From assembly GCA_964483045.1 (NCBI GenBank), contig CAYZZK010000034.1:1-8947 (forward strand): a stretch of 8,947 bases of DNA, written 5' to 3'. The position numbers were made by a program, and so were the translations under genes. Below are positions 1 to 6,385 of this stretch, one piece after another (the first letter of the stretch is position 1; the number at the start of each line of letters is the position of its first letter). The notes under the pieces are model-generated. The model did no database searches, was not told the origin of the DNA, and saw only the letters and a program-made list of their open reading frames with translations. Origin of the DNA: JBBTYG01 sp964483045 (lineage in GTDB: Bacteria; Patescibacteriota; Minisyncoccia; UBA6257; 2-01-FULL-56-20).

Positions 1-180
1 GCAAATAAATCTCTCCGCAAGCGCATGAAGGACGAATCCAAAAAACTCGGTTTAAACTTTTTCGTTCCCGATTCCGCCTATAACCTCGACAATGCTGCAA
101 TGATAGGCGCCGCGGGATATTTTGCGTTTCTGCGGAAAAAACGATATCCCCTTTCCGCGCGGGGCGATTTAGAAATCTAG
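1..180 (+). CDS. tsaD: TsaD C-terminal end (tRNA N6-threonylcarbamoyladenosine synthase subunit), partial
   Basis: Only the last 59 codons and a TAG stop lie in the window, in frame 1; the gene begins upstream. TsaD (YgjD/Gcp/Kae1 family) transfers the threonylcarbamoyl group onto A37 of tRNAs that read ANN codons, working with TsaB and TsaE in the cytoplasm. The fragment opens with ANKSLRKRM, the usual 'AAN..LR' segment, and continues through FFVPDSAYNLDNAAMIGAAG, the near-C-terminal family signature. Its Asp (fragment residue 30) is the metal-coordinating residue in characterised homologues. The basic tail after this motif is normal for the family. The stop lies inside the 3' end of the convergent MreD-like gene, overlapping it by 12 bp. 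The identification rests on these motifs and is firm despite the truncation by the window edge. Confidence 0.9.
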   Translation, partial: ANKSLRKRMKDESKKLGLNFFVPDSAYNLDNAAMIGAAGYFAFLRKKRYPLSARGDLEI

Positions 181-630
181 AACGTTGTTTTCCGCTGGGA
201 AAGACAAAGACATCGCCCTAAAAACGCCAACCGAATACAGAAGACTCGCGGCGAGGTCGCCAAGGAATAACGCCGGATAATGCCCAATAATGTGAATGCC
301 GAACAGCGAATAGAACAGGATAATGCCCGCACAAGTAAAAAACATATTTTCCGCCCACGGCTCAAGCGGAATAAATTTTCTCAAAAAGAATGACCCGACC
401 GGGATTGCTCCAAAAACGATCAGCTCCAAACTGATTCCGGGTTGCCAATTCAGTACCAGAAGGACGAACAGAGTCAGAAAAAGAATTTCGAAAAATGTGC
501 AAAAAAAGGAGAGAGCAATAAGCGCAGCGAGTGCGAAGTTAAGCCAAACTCCCGTAGAATCACCGATAAGCAACTCTAAAAGCATCCCTATGATGACCAA
601 GAAAAAAGCGGCGAAAAGTTTTACATTCAT
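169..630 (-). CDS. MreD-like integral membrane protein
   Basis: This is a 153-residue, very hydrophobic protein with about five predicted membrane helices (roughly residues 4-21, 29-47, 47-62, 69-84 and 96-116, with a weaker one near 119-137). I do not recognise a diagnostic MreD motif, so the call rests on position, size and topology. It is the last gene after mreB and mreC, where mreD sits in most rod-shaped bacteria, and MreD is a small multi-helix membrane protein of about 160 residues. MreD works with MreB, MreC, RodA and PBP2 in the elongation complex. The ATG follows the mreC TAA with no gap (TAAATG), which suggests coupled translation, and no Shine-Dalgarno sequence is present. The 3' end overlaps tsaD, transcribed toward it, by 12 bp. 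The alternative is an unrelated small membrane protein in the same operon. Confidence 0.65.
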   Translation of the reverse strand: MNVKLFAAFFLVIIGMLLELLIGDSTGVWLNFALAALIALSFFCTFFEILFLTLFVLLVLNWQPGISLELIVFGAIPVGSFFLRKFIPLEPWAENMFFTCAGIILFYSLFGIHIIGHYPALFLGDLAASLLYSVGVFRAMSLSFPAENNVLDF

Positions 631-1302
631 TTACTCGGCAATGGACACCGCGCTGATCCGCCCGATGTCGTATGGAATATTAAGCGTCGCAATTTGAAAG
701 AGTTTGTCGTCCGAGACGCGAACCTCTTTTATTTCCGCCACAGGAAGACCGTATGCGAAATCAGCTCCGGCTGAATATACGATATCTCCCGGCTGAATCG
801 TTTCACTAGGCGAAATCAAGTCGAGCGTCGGGAAAGAACCACCTCGAAGAAGCGCTTGGGCGCCGTTTTTTCCAATCCGGACGGCAAGCTGAAATCTTTC
901 ATCAAACACCGTTTGGACGAGTGCAGTTTCTTCAAAAACCTCGCTTACCTTCCCGATAAGCAACCCCTCGAATGTAACAGCTTTGTCTTTCGAGACTTTT
1001 TCCCTGGTTCCGGCGTTTACCAAAAGCTCGCTTTTGAAATTCAGCGGATATCGGGAATATACGATCGCCTCAAGACTCTTTTCGGATTTTGGAGGAAGCT
1101 GCGATTTTATGTTTTGGAGTTCCGCAAGCTCGGCTTTTAACCTTTCGTTTTCGGCTATAAGAGCAGGTGTGTCCGCGGCCCCGGTAGCCATGGAAGATGG
1201 GGCAAGCATGGTACGCAAGCGAAAACCATACGACTGCTTAAAAGCAAAGAGAACCGCAGCGAACAATACCAGACTCGACACAAAAATAAACCTTTTTTTC
1301 AC
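631..1302 (-). CDS. mreC: Rod shape-determining protein MreC
   Basis: This 223-residue protein is short for MreC, which is usually about 270-350 residues. It has a short cytoplasmic tail, one membrane helix (about residues 5-21), a short predicted coiled coil (about 45-67, ALIAENERLKAELAELQ) and a periplasm-facing beta domain. Family motifs are visible: LLVNAGTREKVSKDKAVTF followed by GLLIGKVSEV (93-122), and PGDIVYSAGADFAYGLPVAE (171-190). MreC dimerises and links cytoplasmic MreB to the RodA/PBP2 synthase. The start is GTG, and its G is the last base of the mreB TAG (TAGTG), so initiation is probably coupled to mreB termination. There is no Shine-Dalgarno sequence. The reduced length comes from a short coiled coil and a compact beta domain, not from a frameshift, because the frame is clean and both ends abut neighbours. 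Confidence 0.9.
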   Translation of the reverse strand: MKKRFIFVSSLVLFAAVLFAFKQSYGFRLRTMLAPSSMATGAADTPALIAENERLKAELAELQNIKSQLPPKSEKSLEAIVYSRYPLNFKSELLVNAGTREKVSKDKAVTFEGLLIGKVSEVFEETALVQTVFDERFQLAVRIGKNGAQALLRGGSFPTLDLISPSETIQPGDIVYSAGADFAYGLPVAEIKEVRVSDDKLFQIATLNIPYDIGRISAVSIAE

Positions 1303-2348
1303 TAGAGATTGATAGAAAGCGGCTTAGGCGAAGTGCTCAATAACCCTTTGTACAAATCAAATTCTTCCACGATATTCCCCAGGCCACGAATGACACACGT
1401 GAGCGGATCCTCCACGATACGCACTGGAACGCAAATTTCTTTATTGATGAGCTCTCCAAAATTTCGAAGCAAAGCTCCGCCGCCGCATAAGTAAATCCCC
1501 CGATTTAAAACATCACCCACCAATTCCGGCGGCGTCGTTTCGATAACTTCATGAATGGATTCCACGATCGCGACCAGGGATTTGCCCAGGGCAGCGCGAA
1601 TATGATTGTCTTTGATGATGACTTCGCGGGGAAGACCCGTGGCAAAATCGCGCCCCCGGATCGCCACGTCGAGCTTTTCGCTTGTGGGCAGCGCGGAACC
1701 GACGGACATTTTTGCGAATTCCGCCGTAGATTCCCCGATTGCCAAGCGGAACTCGTCGCGAACAAACCGCGTAATGTCTTCGTTAAATTTGTCTCCCGCG
1801 ATTTTGAGCGTCTTAGAAACCACCGTTCCTCCCAAAGAAATTACCGCAATGTCAGTCGTCCCTCCGCCGATGTCCACGATCAAACAGGCCGTCGGCTCCG
1901 TAATCGGAAGGCCCGCGCCGAGCGCCGCCGCAATCGGCGATTCGGCCAGAAATACGTGCGAACAGCCGGTATTTACCGCCGCATCTTCAACCGACTTCCT
2001 CTCCACTTCCGTAAGATCGTTCGGTATCGCAAGCACGGCCCGCCTGTAGCTCATCAAAATCCGGTTTGTCCGCAACCGCAGCAAGAGTTCGCGCAGAAAT
2101 TCCTGCGTCATTTCAAAGTCGGAGATAACTCCGTTTATAAGCGGCCGCACGACATTTATGTGTGGAGGCGTCCGCCCGATCATTTTTTTCGCTTCCTCGC
2201 CAACCGCGATGATTTTATTTATTTTGGTGTTTATCGCGGCCACCGTGGGCTCGTTAATAACAACGCCGCGTCCCTTCAAATACACCAGAGAATTGGCCGT
2301 GCCCAGGTCGATTCCGATATCGGTAAAAATATTGTTCAGAAATTTCAT
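1302..2348 (-). CDS. mreB: Actin-like rod shape-determining protein MreB
   Basis: This 348-residue protein has the normal MreB length and all the actin-fold nucleotide motifs: phosphate-1 (GIDLGTANS, residues 12-20), phosphate-2 (DIGGGTTD, 159-166) and the adenosine motif (LCGGGALL, 287-294). E136 lies in the AES-AALGAGLP segment and matches the region of the catalytic glutamate. The N-terminal MKFLNNIF looks like the amphipathic membrane-binding segment. MreB polymerises on ATP under the inner membrane and directs sidewall peptidoglycan synthesis through MreC and MreD, encoded next. The start is ATG, 57 bp after the proS stop, with no convincing Shine-Dalgarno sequence and no -10/-35 pair I would defend. 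A small hairpin (TCGAG-TTGG-CTCGA, 2359-2372) lies in that gap without a T-tract, so read-through from proS is plausible. The last 17 or so residues extend slightly past the usual end. Confidence 0.97.
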   Translation of the reverse strand: MKFLNNIFTDIGIDLGTANSLVYLKGRGVVINEPTVAAINTKINKIIAVGEEAKKMIGRTPPHINVVRPLINGVISDFEMTQEFLRELLLRLRTNRILMSYRRAVLAIPNDLTEVERKSVEDAAVNTGCSHVFLAESPIAAALGAGLPITEPTACLIVDIGGGTTDIAVISLGGTVVSKTLKIAGDKFNEDITRFVRDEFRLAIGESTAEFAKMSVGSALPTSEKLDVAIRGRDFATGLPREVIIKDNHIRAALGKSLVAIVESIHEVIETTPPELVGDVLNRGIYLCGGGALLRNFGELINKEICVPVRIVEDPLTCVIRGLGNIVEEFDLYKGLLSTSPKPLSINL

Positions 2349-2405
2349 TGTGTGAATCTCGAGTTGGCTCGAAGTAATTTTTTAATCGGAATAAAATCTC
2401 GAAAT

Positions 2406-3638
2406 TTATTTGCCGAGCCGTTTTACTATTTCAGAAACCTCGGCGGCAATAACTTCTGCCTGTTTTTCGCTCCGCTGCTTCAACTCGACTTTCCCATCGC
2501 CAAGTTTCGGACTTACAACTATCCGCAGGGGAATTCCGATGAAATCCGATTCGACGAGTTTTTGGCCGGCAGACATGTCTCTATCGTCATAAAGTACCTG
2601 AACGCCAGCCCGCTGTAAAGAGTCGTAGATTCCGCGCCCTTTTGCGTCGTTCAATTCCAAAAGGTGAACCGAATACGGAGCGATAGATTCGGGCCACCGA
2701 ATTCCCCCGTCGTCATGATACAATTCCACCACTGTCCCCATAAGCCGCCCCAAGCCGATTCCGTATGAGCCCATCACGACGAGTTTTTTATCTCCGTTTT
2801 TATCCGTAAAGTGGAGGTTGAACGCTTCGGAATATTTCGTCCCGAGAGGGAAAATATTTCCAACCTCTATCGATTTTTTTTCTTCTACTTCGCCGTCGCA
2901 CGCCGGGCACTTGGCGCCGTTTTTCAGCTTTGAAATTTCTTTATTTTCGGCATAGCCGCATTTCGAACACACATAAATGAGGTCTTCGCCGACATCGGCG
3001 ATGACTTGAAACTCGTGCGTGTTTTTGAGGGTAAAGTCCCCGCCGGCCGCGAGCGCATAAATCGCTTTCACCCCGACGCGGCTGAAAATTTTGTGGTATG
3101 CGACCGCTACTTTTTCATAGAATTGATTCAAGTCTTCTTCGGTCTCATGAAAGCTATATAAATCTTTCATCATGAACTCCCTGCCGCGCAAGAGGCCGGA
3201 TTTGGCGCGCGCCTCATTCCGGAACTTCGTTTGAATCTGATACGCAGAGAACGGCAGATCGTTGTATGAGCTTATAAATTTCGTAGCGATGGCAGTCAAG
3301 ACCTCTTCATGCGTCCAGCCGAGGGAAAAATTTGGGCTTTTGCCGTTTTTTTCTATGGCGTCAAAGCCGACGGGCAGATCAAATCGCCCGGTCGCTTCAA
3401 GATATTTTCTTTCCACGAGCGCGGGCATAAAAATTTCCTGTCCGCCGATCGCGTTCATTTCCTCGCGGATGATACGCGCGATATTCTGCAAAACCCGCCA
3501 CCCGAGCGGAAGATAGGAATACACCCCCGCGGAATTTTTGAATATAAATCCCCCGCGCTCAAGAAGTTGGGCGTTTACCGCAATCTCGCCTGCCGGAGCG
3601 TTTCGGGAAACTTTGGTGAATAGTTGGGATTGGAGCAT
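2406..3638 (-). CDS. proS: Prolyl-tRNA synthetase, short form lacking the INS editing domain
   Basis: This is a class II aminoacyl-tRNA synthetase that charges tRNA-Pro in the cytoplasm. The 410-residue product shows motif 1 (about 43-74), the substrate-loop THEE (109-112), motif 2 (KFRNEARAKSGLLRGREF, 138-155, with R140 and E142), motif 3 (GSYGIGLGRLMG, 290-301, with R298) and a C-terminal anticodon-binding domain (about 322-410). The roughly 180-residue INS editing domain found between motifs 2 and 3 in the usual bacterial enzyme of about 570 residues is absent. Only a short linker with CSKC (224-227) and CPAC (244-247) remains, probably a zinc ribbon. I chose the ATG at 3638 because MLQSQLFTK matches the family N-terminus. 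The frame stays open to an ATG at 3746, but those 36 extra residues read through repetitive intergenic DNA. There is no Shine-Dalgarno sequence. The gene lies between mraY and mreB. Confidence 0.95.
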   Translation of the reverse strand: MLQSQLFTKVSRNAPAGEIAVNAQLLERGGFIFKNSAGVYSYLPLGWRVLQNIARIIREEMNAIGGQEIFMPALVERKYLEATGRFDLPVGFDAIEKNGKSPNFSLGWTHEEVLTAIATKFISSYNDLPFSAYQIQTKFRNEARAKSGLLRGREFMMKDLYSFHETEEDLNQFYEKVAVAYHKIFSRVGVKAIYALAAGGDFTLKNTHEFQVIADVGEDLIYVCSKCGYAENKEISKLKNGAKCPACDGEVEEKKSIEVGNIFPLGTKYSEAFNLHFTDKNGDKKLVVMGSYGIGLGRLMGTVVELYHDDGGIRWPESIAPYSVHLLELNDAKGRGIYDSLQRAGVQVLYDDRDMSAGQKLVESDFIGIPLRIVVSPKLGDGKVELKQRSEKQAEVIAAEVSEIVKRLGK

Positions 3639-3640
3639 AA

Positions 3641-3675
3641 GATGACTAGAAACTGATAACTCACGACTTATGACA
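3641..3675 (-). repeat. Tandem 7-nt repeat array upstream of proS
   Basis: Five back-to-back imperfect heptads end 2 nt before the proS ATG. Read on the minus strand, they fit AGTYATA, with units such as AGTCGTG, AGTTATC and AGTCATC; the most distal unit is TGTCATA. Every unit has GT at positions 2-3. Bases 3651-3674 align with 4920-4943 upstream of mraY with 18 of 24 bases identical. The function is unknown. Confidence 0.6.
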
Positions 3676-3678
3676 ATA

Positions 3679-3707
3679 AGATTAGCATTGAAGTTATTTT
3701 CTGTCAT
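3679..3707 (-). promoter_or_regulatory. Possible proS promoter
   Basis: On the minus strand there is a -35 ATGACA (3707-3702, 5 of 6 to consensus), a 17-nt spacer, and a poor -10 TAATCT (3684-3679, 3 of 6) preceded by TGC, giving an extended -10 TGn. Transcription would start near 3672 and run through the heptad array into proS, with a leader of about 34 nt. The weak -10 keeps confidence low. Confidence 0.3.
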
Positions 3708-3789
3708 TCCCGCAAAGGTGGAAAATCTGCCATGTATAATGGACATTTTTTATTAAGGGCACGGCGTTCGGATGGAGCCGGTTCAAGCA

Positions 3790-3815
3790 AAGAGCAGATT
3801 TGCAGAAGAGCAGAT
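3790..3815 (+). repeat. Short direct repeat between mraY and proS
   Basis: The 10-mer AAGAGCAGAT occurs at 3790-3799 and again at 3806-3815, a period of 16 nt, with GCA recurring around both copies. It lies in the 221-bp gap between the mraY stop and the proS start. No gene overlaps it. It may be a small slippage duplication, and I cannot assign a role. Confidence 0.45.
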
Positions 3816-3842
3816 CGCAGGGGGAATTTATTTTTTTGGCAA

Positions 3843-3856
3843 TGAAACTTATGACT
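3843..3856 (-). repeat. Two-unit 7-nt repeat downstream of mraY
   Basis: Two heptads of the same family as the arrays at 3641-3675 and 4917-4944 (minus strand AGTCATA, AGTTTCA) lie 3 nt beyond the mraY stop codon. They have the same orientation as the other two arrays. Two units alone would be weak evidence. The call relies on the match to the longer arrays and on the position flanking mraY. Confidence 0.45.
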
Positions 3857-3859
3857 GGA

Positions 3860-4912
3860 TTATTGGATGAGTAACCGCGAGAGAAAGAAAATAACCAGCC
3901 CGAGCGCGCAGAAAATCGCAGAGATGATCCAAAAACGCATGGTGACTTGCGACTCGGGCCATCCGAGGGCTTCGAAGTGATGGTGTAAAGGTGAGGAGAG
4001 AAAAACTTTTTTCTTTCTGATTTTTTTGCTTACAAGCTGGATTATCACCGATAACGATTCGATGACGAAAATAAACGCGAAAAACGGGAGGAGGAATGTG
4101 GTGTCGGTGAGCATTGAGATGACGCCGATCACGATACCCAGCGACATCGAGCCGGTGTCTCCCATGAAAAACTTGGCCGGGTAGATATTGAACCACAGGA
4201 ACGCGAGGAGCGCTCCCACAATCGCAGCGCCGAATGCCGCGAGATCATATCTTCCTAAAATAAACGCGACGGTGATGAGCGAACAGACTGCAAAAAGGCA
4301 CACGCCCCCTAAAAGCCCGTCGAGGCCGTCGGTTTCGTTCGCCGAAAATGCGCTTGCGATGATGATGAACATGAAAATCGGGATATACCACAACCCTATA
4401 TCGAAGCTTCCCAAGAACGGAACGGAGATGATGTGCCAATCCAGCCGAAAATAAAACCACCACGCCCCGACTGCGGCGATGGCCGCGTAGAGGATAAGCT
4501 TATGGCGCACCTTGATTCCCCCGCCGGACGCACCGCCTTTCCTCCGAACGCCGAACCAGTCGTCCAAAAGTCCCAAAAGCCCGGTGATAAAAAGCGCGGC
4601 GATCGGTAAATAGGTTTCCGCCCGATTTACGAAATTAAGATGCTGCCACGGCCCGTCGAAAATGGTATCGAGAAGCCAAAAGAGGAGTGCGAGCGCCAAA
4701 ACCGTTCCCCAGATGATGACGCCTCCCGCCGTAGGAGTGCCCGCTTTTCGCTCATGAAACTTATGGAAAACCGGCGTTTCGCTCTTCTCGCGTATCTGTT
4801 TTTTAAACTGAACTTTTTCTAAAAATTTGAACCAAAAGGGCGTGAGGATGAGCGCCGTGAAAAATGAAATTGTCACAAGAAATATAATTCGAGCTGTTTG
4901 AAAAATGAGCAT
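3860..4912 (-). CDS. mraY: Phospho-N-acetylmuramoyl-pentapeptide-transferase (MraY)
   Basis: MraY moves phospho-MurNAc-pentapeptide from UDP onto undecaprenyl phosphate, making lipid I at the inner face of the membrane. The 350-residue product has about ten membrane helices and the family motifs in order: HERKAGTPTAGG (53-64), LLDDWFG (115-121, with the catalytic-site pair D117/D118), NETDGLDGL (192-200), FMGDTGS (249-255, D252) and PLHHHFE near the C-terminus (308-314). I chose the ATG at 4912. The frame is open to 5005, but that extension overlaps scpB and is rich in Arg, Gln and Ser, unlike MraY. The chosen start lies 10 nt after the scpB stop with no Shine-Dalgarno sequence. The gene sits between scpB and proS, away from murD/murG/ftsW-type neighbours, and is bracketed by heptad repeats. 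The identification is firm. Confidence 0.95.
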   Translation of the reverse strand: MLIFQTARIIFLVTISFFTALILTPFWFKFLEKVQFKKQIREKSETPVFHKFHERKAGTPTAGGVIIWGTVLALALLFWLLDTIFDGPWQHLNFVNRAETYLPIAALFITGLLGLLDDWFGVRRKGGASGGGIKVRHKLILYAAIAAVGAWWFYFRLDWHIISVPFLGSFDIGLWYIPIFMFIIIASAFSANETDGLDGLLGGVCLFAVCSLITVAFILGRYDLAAFGAAIVGALLAFLWFNIYPAKFFMGDTGSMSLGIVIGVISMLTDTTFLLPFFAFIFVIESLSVIIQLVSKKIRKKKVFLSSPLHHHFEALGWPESQVTMRFWIISAIFCALGLVIFFLSRLLIQ

Positions 4913-4916
4913 GCGA

Positions 4917-4944
4917 AATAACTTATAACTTAGGACTCGTAACG
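4917..4944 (-). repeat. Tandem 7-nt repeat array at the scpB/mraY junction
   Basis: Four heptads read on the minus strand (for example AGTCCTA, AGTTATA, AGTTATT, plus a distal CGTTACG) end 4 nt before the mraY ATG. The array contains the scpB stop codon at 4925-4923 and encodes the final scpB residues TSPKL. It belongs to the same family and orientation as the arrays at 3641-3675 and 3843-3856. Confidence 0.55.
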
Positions 4945-5570
4945 GCGGAATCCGGCTCGTCTGACGGATTTTCGAAAGGCGCCGGAGCTGAAACTGGAGA
5001 TCCAACCGCCCCGTCTACAGATTCCCCCGTCTCGAATTTCTTTAGAAGTTCCTGGAACTTGGCGTAATCCGGAAGCGCGTCTTTTTTCTCCAGGCCCACG
5101 TGGCGCAACATGTCAAAGCTCGGCTGGTACAGAAAAGTATTTGGGTTTTTCGGATCTTGTAAACGCTCAATGAGCCCGCGCATGAGAAGACTCCTCAAAA
5201 TGAACGTTGAATTTACTCCCCGGAGATACTCGATTCTGCTTCTTGAAATCGGCCCAAAATAAGAAATTATCGCAAGCGCTTCGATGCTCGCCGGGGTGAG
5301 ATCTTCGGAAAGTTCTTCCTTAATGAATCCTTCGATCATCGGGCCGAAGGCGGGCTTTGTGACAAGCTGGATTTTCTCATCGTCCTCGACTAGGGTAAGT
5401 CCCCGACCTGCCGACCTAAGGCGATTCTTATATTCCGACACTATAGCCGACACTTCTTCAAGAGAAGAAAATTTCAGGATCTCTCTAATCTTTTTAAACG
5501 AAAGCGGCTCGCCATGCATAAAAAGCAGAGCTTCGAGCGACGCGCAATTTTCGTCCTGCGTATGTTCCAT
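4923..5570 (-). CDS. scpB: Segregation and condensation protein B (ScpB)
   Basis: ScpB is the dimeric tandem winged-helix (kite) subunit that binds ScpA and helps form the SMC condensin complex on the nucleoid. The 215-residue product shows the N-terminal wing with LEALLFMHGEPLS (12-24) and the second wing with LTPASIEALAIISYFGPISR (91-110), then IEYLRGVNS (113-121), LMRGLIERL (129-137) and LPDY (166-169). All are in the expected family order. The last 35 or so residues (rich in Ser, Pro, Asp and Ala) look disordered. The final TSPKL and stop are encoded inside a heptad repeat array, so this 3' end may have been reshaped by the repeat. The start overlaps the scpA stop by 1 nt (TAATG), which predicts coupled translation. 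There is no Shine-Dalgarno sequence. Confidence 0.95.
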   Translation of the reverse strand: MEHTQDENCASLEALLFMHGEPLSFKKIREILKFSSLEEVSAIVSEYKNRLRSAGRGLTLVEDDEKIQLVTKPAFGPMIEGFIKEELSEDLTPASIEALAIISYFGPISRSRIEYLRGVNSTFILRSLLMRGLIERLQDPKNPNTFLYQPSFDMLRHVGLEKKDALPDYAKFQELLKKFETGESVDGAVGSPVSAPAPFENPSDEPDSAVTSPKL

Positions 5571-6328
5571 TATATTTCGTTTGGAGAGGATGCCGTTTTA
5601 GGGGGTCTGATCATTATATCAGAAAGGAGTTCCGTTTGTTCCAGGTATATCCTCTGTTCGCGGGCCAGATGAAGAATCGCAAGGAAAATCACGATCACGT
5701 CTTTGCGCGATTTGGCGCCGGACAAATTTTTAAACGACGATCCCCCTTCTTTCTGGATACGCTGTATAATCTCCTGGATTTTTTCTTCGATCGAGACGAT
5801 TTTTTCTTTGATGGTTTCGGTTTCGGGAGCAATCGCCGCGAAACTCTCAAATACTGCATCGAGGGATCGGGCCAAACCTTGGGAACTGATGCCTTGGCCG
5901 GGGTAAAATATCGCTTGGCCCTGCGGAAGAGAGAAAGTACCTCGGGTTAAAAGGAAAGGCCTACTCCACTCCCTGCCGCCCGTCTTCCATAAATGCAGCA
6001 TTCCGGCCATAAGCGGCTTTAACTGCTGGTAGAGCCGCAGTCGAAGCTCCAAATCTTTCGCAGCCCCTTCTTCTTCGGAAGTAAGATCCAACTCCGGCAG
6101 GAGAAATTTCGATTTTATGAATATGAGCCGGCTCGCAACGGAAATGAAATCCGCGATAAGGCGCAAATCCGCATGCTCCTCCGTCAGCGTTTTGAGATAC
6201 TTTAAAAAATCGTCCGTAACCTGCGCAAGACTTATATCCGTCACTTCCATTTTCCGCTCTTCAATAAGTTCTAAGAGTTTTGGAAGTGGGCCCGTGAATT
6301 GCGGCAGTTTTAGCTCATATGTGGTCAT
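5570..6328 (-). CDS. scpA: Segregation and condensation protein A (ScpA)
   Basis: ScpA is the kleisin that bridges the SMC heads and binds ScpB, compacting and segregating the chromosome. The 252-residue product has the normal family size. The N-terminal SMC-neck-binding part shows FTGPLPKLLELIEERKMEV (11-29; most homologues have GPLDLLL, so the PK pair is a small departure). It continues with VTDDFLKYL (37-45) and VASRLIFIKSKFLLPEL (64-80). The middle (about 110-170) is a linker region. A C-terminal winged helix follows (about 199-240), with DVIVIFLAILHLAREQRIYLEQ (210-231). The ATG at 6328 gives the expected N-terminus. It follows the DUF4015 gene by 57 bp and overlaps scpB by 1 nt. There is no Shine-Dalgarno sequence. 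A poor -10 (TATTAA, 6339-6334) lies 5 nt before the ATG without a matching -35. Confidence 0.95.
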   Translation of the reverse strand: MTTYELKLPQFTGPLPKLLELIEERKMEVTDISLAQVTDDFLKYLKTLTEEHADLRLIADFISVASRLIFIKSKFLLPELDLTSEEEGAAKDLELRLRLYQQLKPLMAGMLHLWKTGGREWSRPFLLTRGTFSLPQGQAIFYPGQGISSQGLARSLDAVFESFAAIAPETETIKEKIVSIEEKIQEIIQRIQKEGGSSFKNLSGAKSRKDVIVIFLAILHLAREQRIYLEQTELLSDIMIRPPKTASSPNEI

Positions 6329-6341
6329 ACATCTTAATATC

Positions 6342-6359
6342 TCAAATTTGAATTAATTC
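6342..6359. promoter_or_regulatory. Overlapping palindromes upstream of scpA
   Basis: Two perfect 10-bp palindromes overlap by two bases: TCAAATTTGA (6342-6351) and GAATTAATTC (6350-6359). They lie 13-31 bp upstream of the scpA ATG, in the 57-bp gap after the DUF4015 gene. They could bind a dimeric regulator or simply reflect AT-rich sequence. I have no specific candidate. Confidence 0.25.
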
Positions 6360-6385
6360 GCGGATGTTCGCTTAACATTTGGATA

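Noticed and set aside
136..164. Possible terminator for the mre genes inside tsaD (CCCC/GGGG stem with a run of six T's on the minus strand)
   Set aside because: The stem is only 4 bp and is 6 nt away from the T-run. The tsaD codons explain the sequence.
1551..2618. A 355-codon open frame on the plus strand, opposite mreB and the 3' end of proS
   Set aside because: It is antisense to two well-conserved genes, its product is rich in Arg and Asn with no recognisable domain, and it crosses a gene boundary. The openness follows from mreB codon usage.
3735..3740. A perfect TATAAT on the plus strand between proS and mraY
   Set aside because: No -35 lies at a suitable distance and no plus-strand gene follows.
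3639..3746. N-terminal extension of proS from the ATG at 3746
   Set aside because: The 36 extra residues do not match ProRS N-termini and are encoded by REP-like and heptad repeat DNA.
3762..3800. tRNA-like stretch with GGTTCAA in the mraY-proS gap
   Set aside because: No acceptor or anticodon stem can be paired around it.
4913..5005. N-terminal extension of mraY from the ATG at 5005
   Set aside because: It overlaps scpB by more than 80 bp and adds a non-hydrophobic basic stretch before the first MraY helix.
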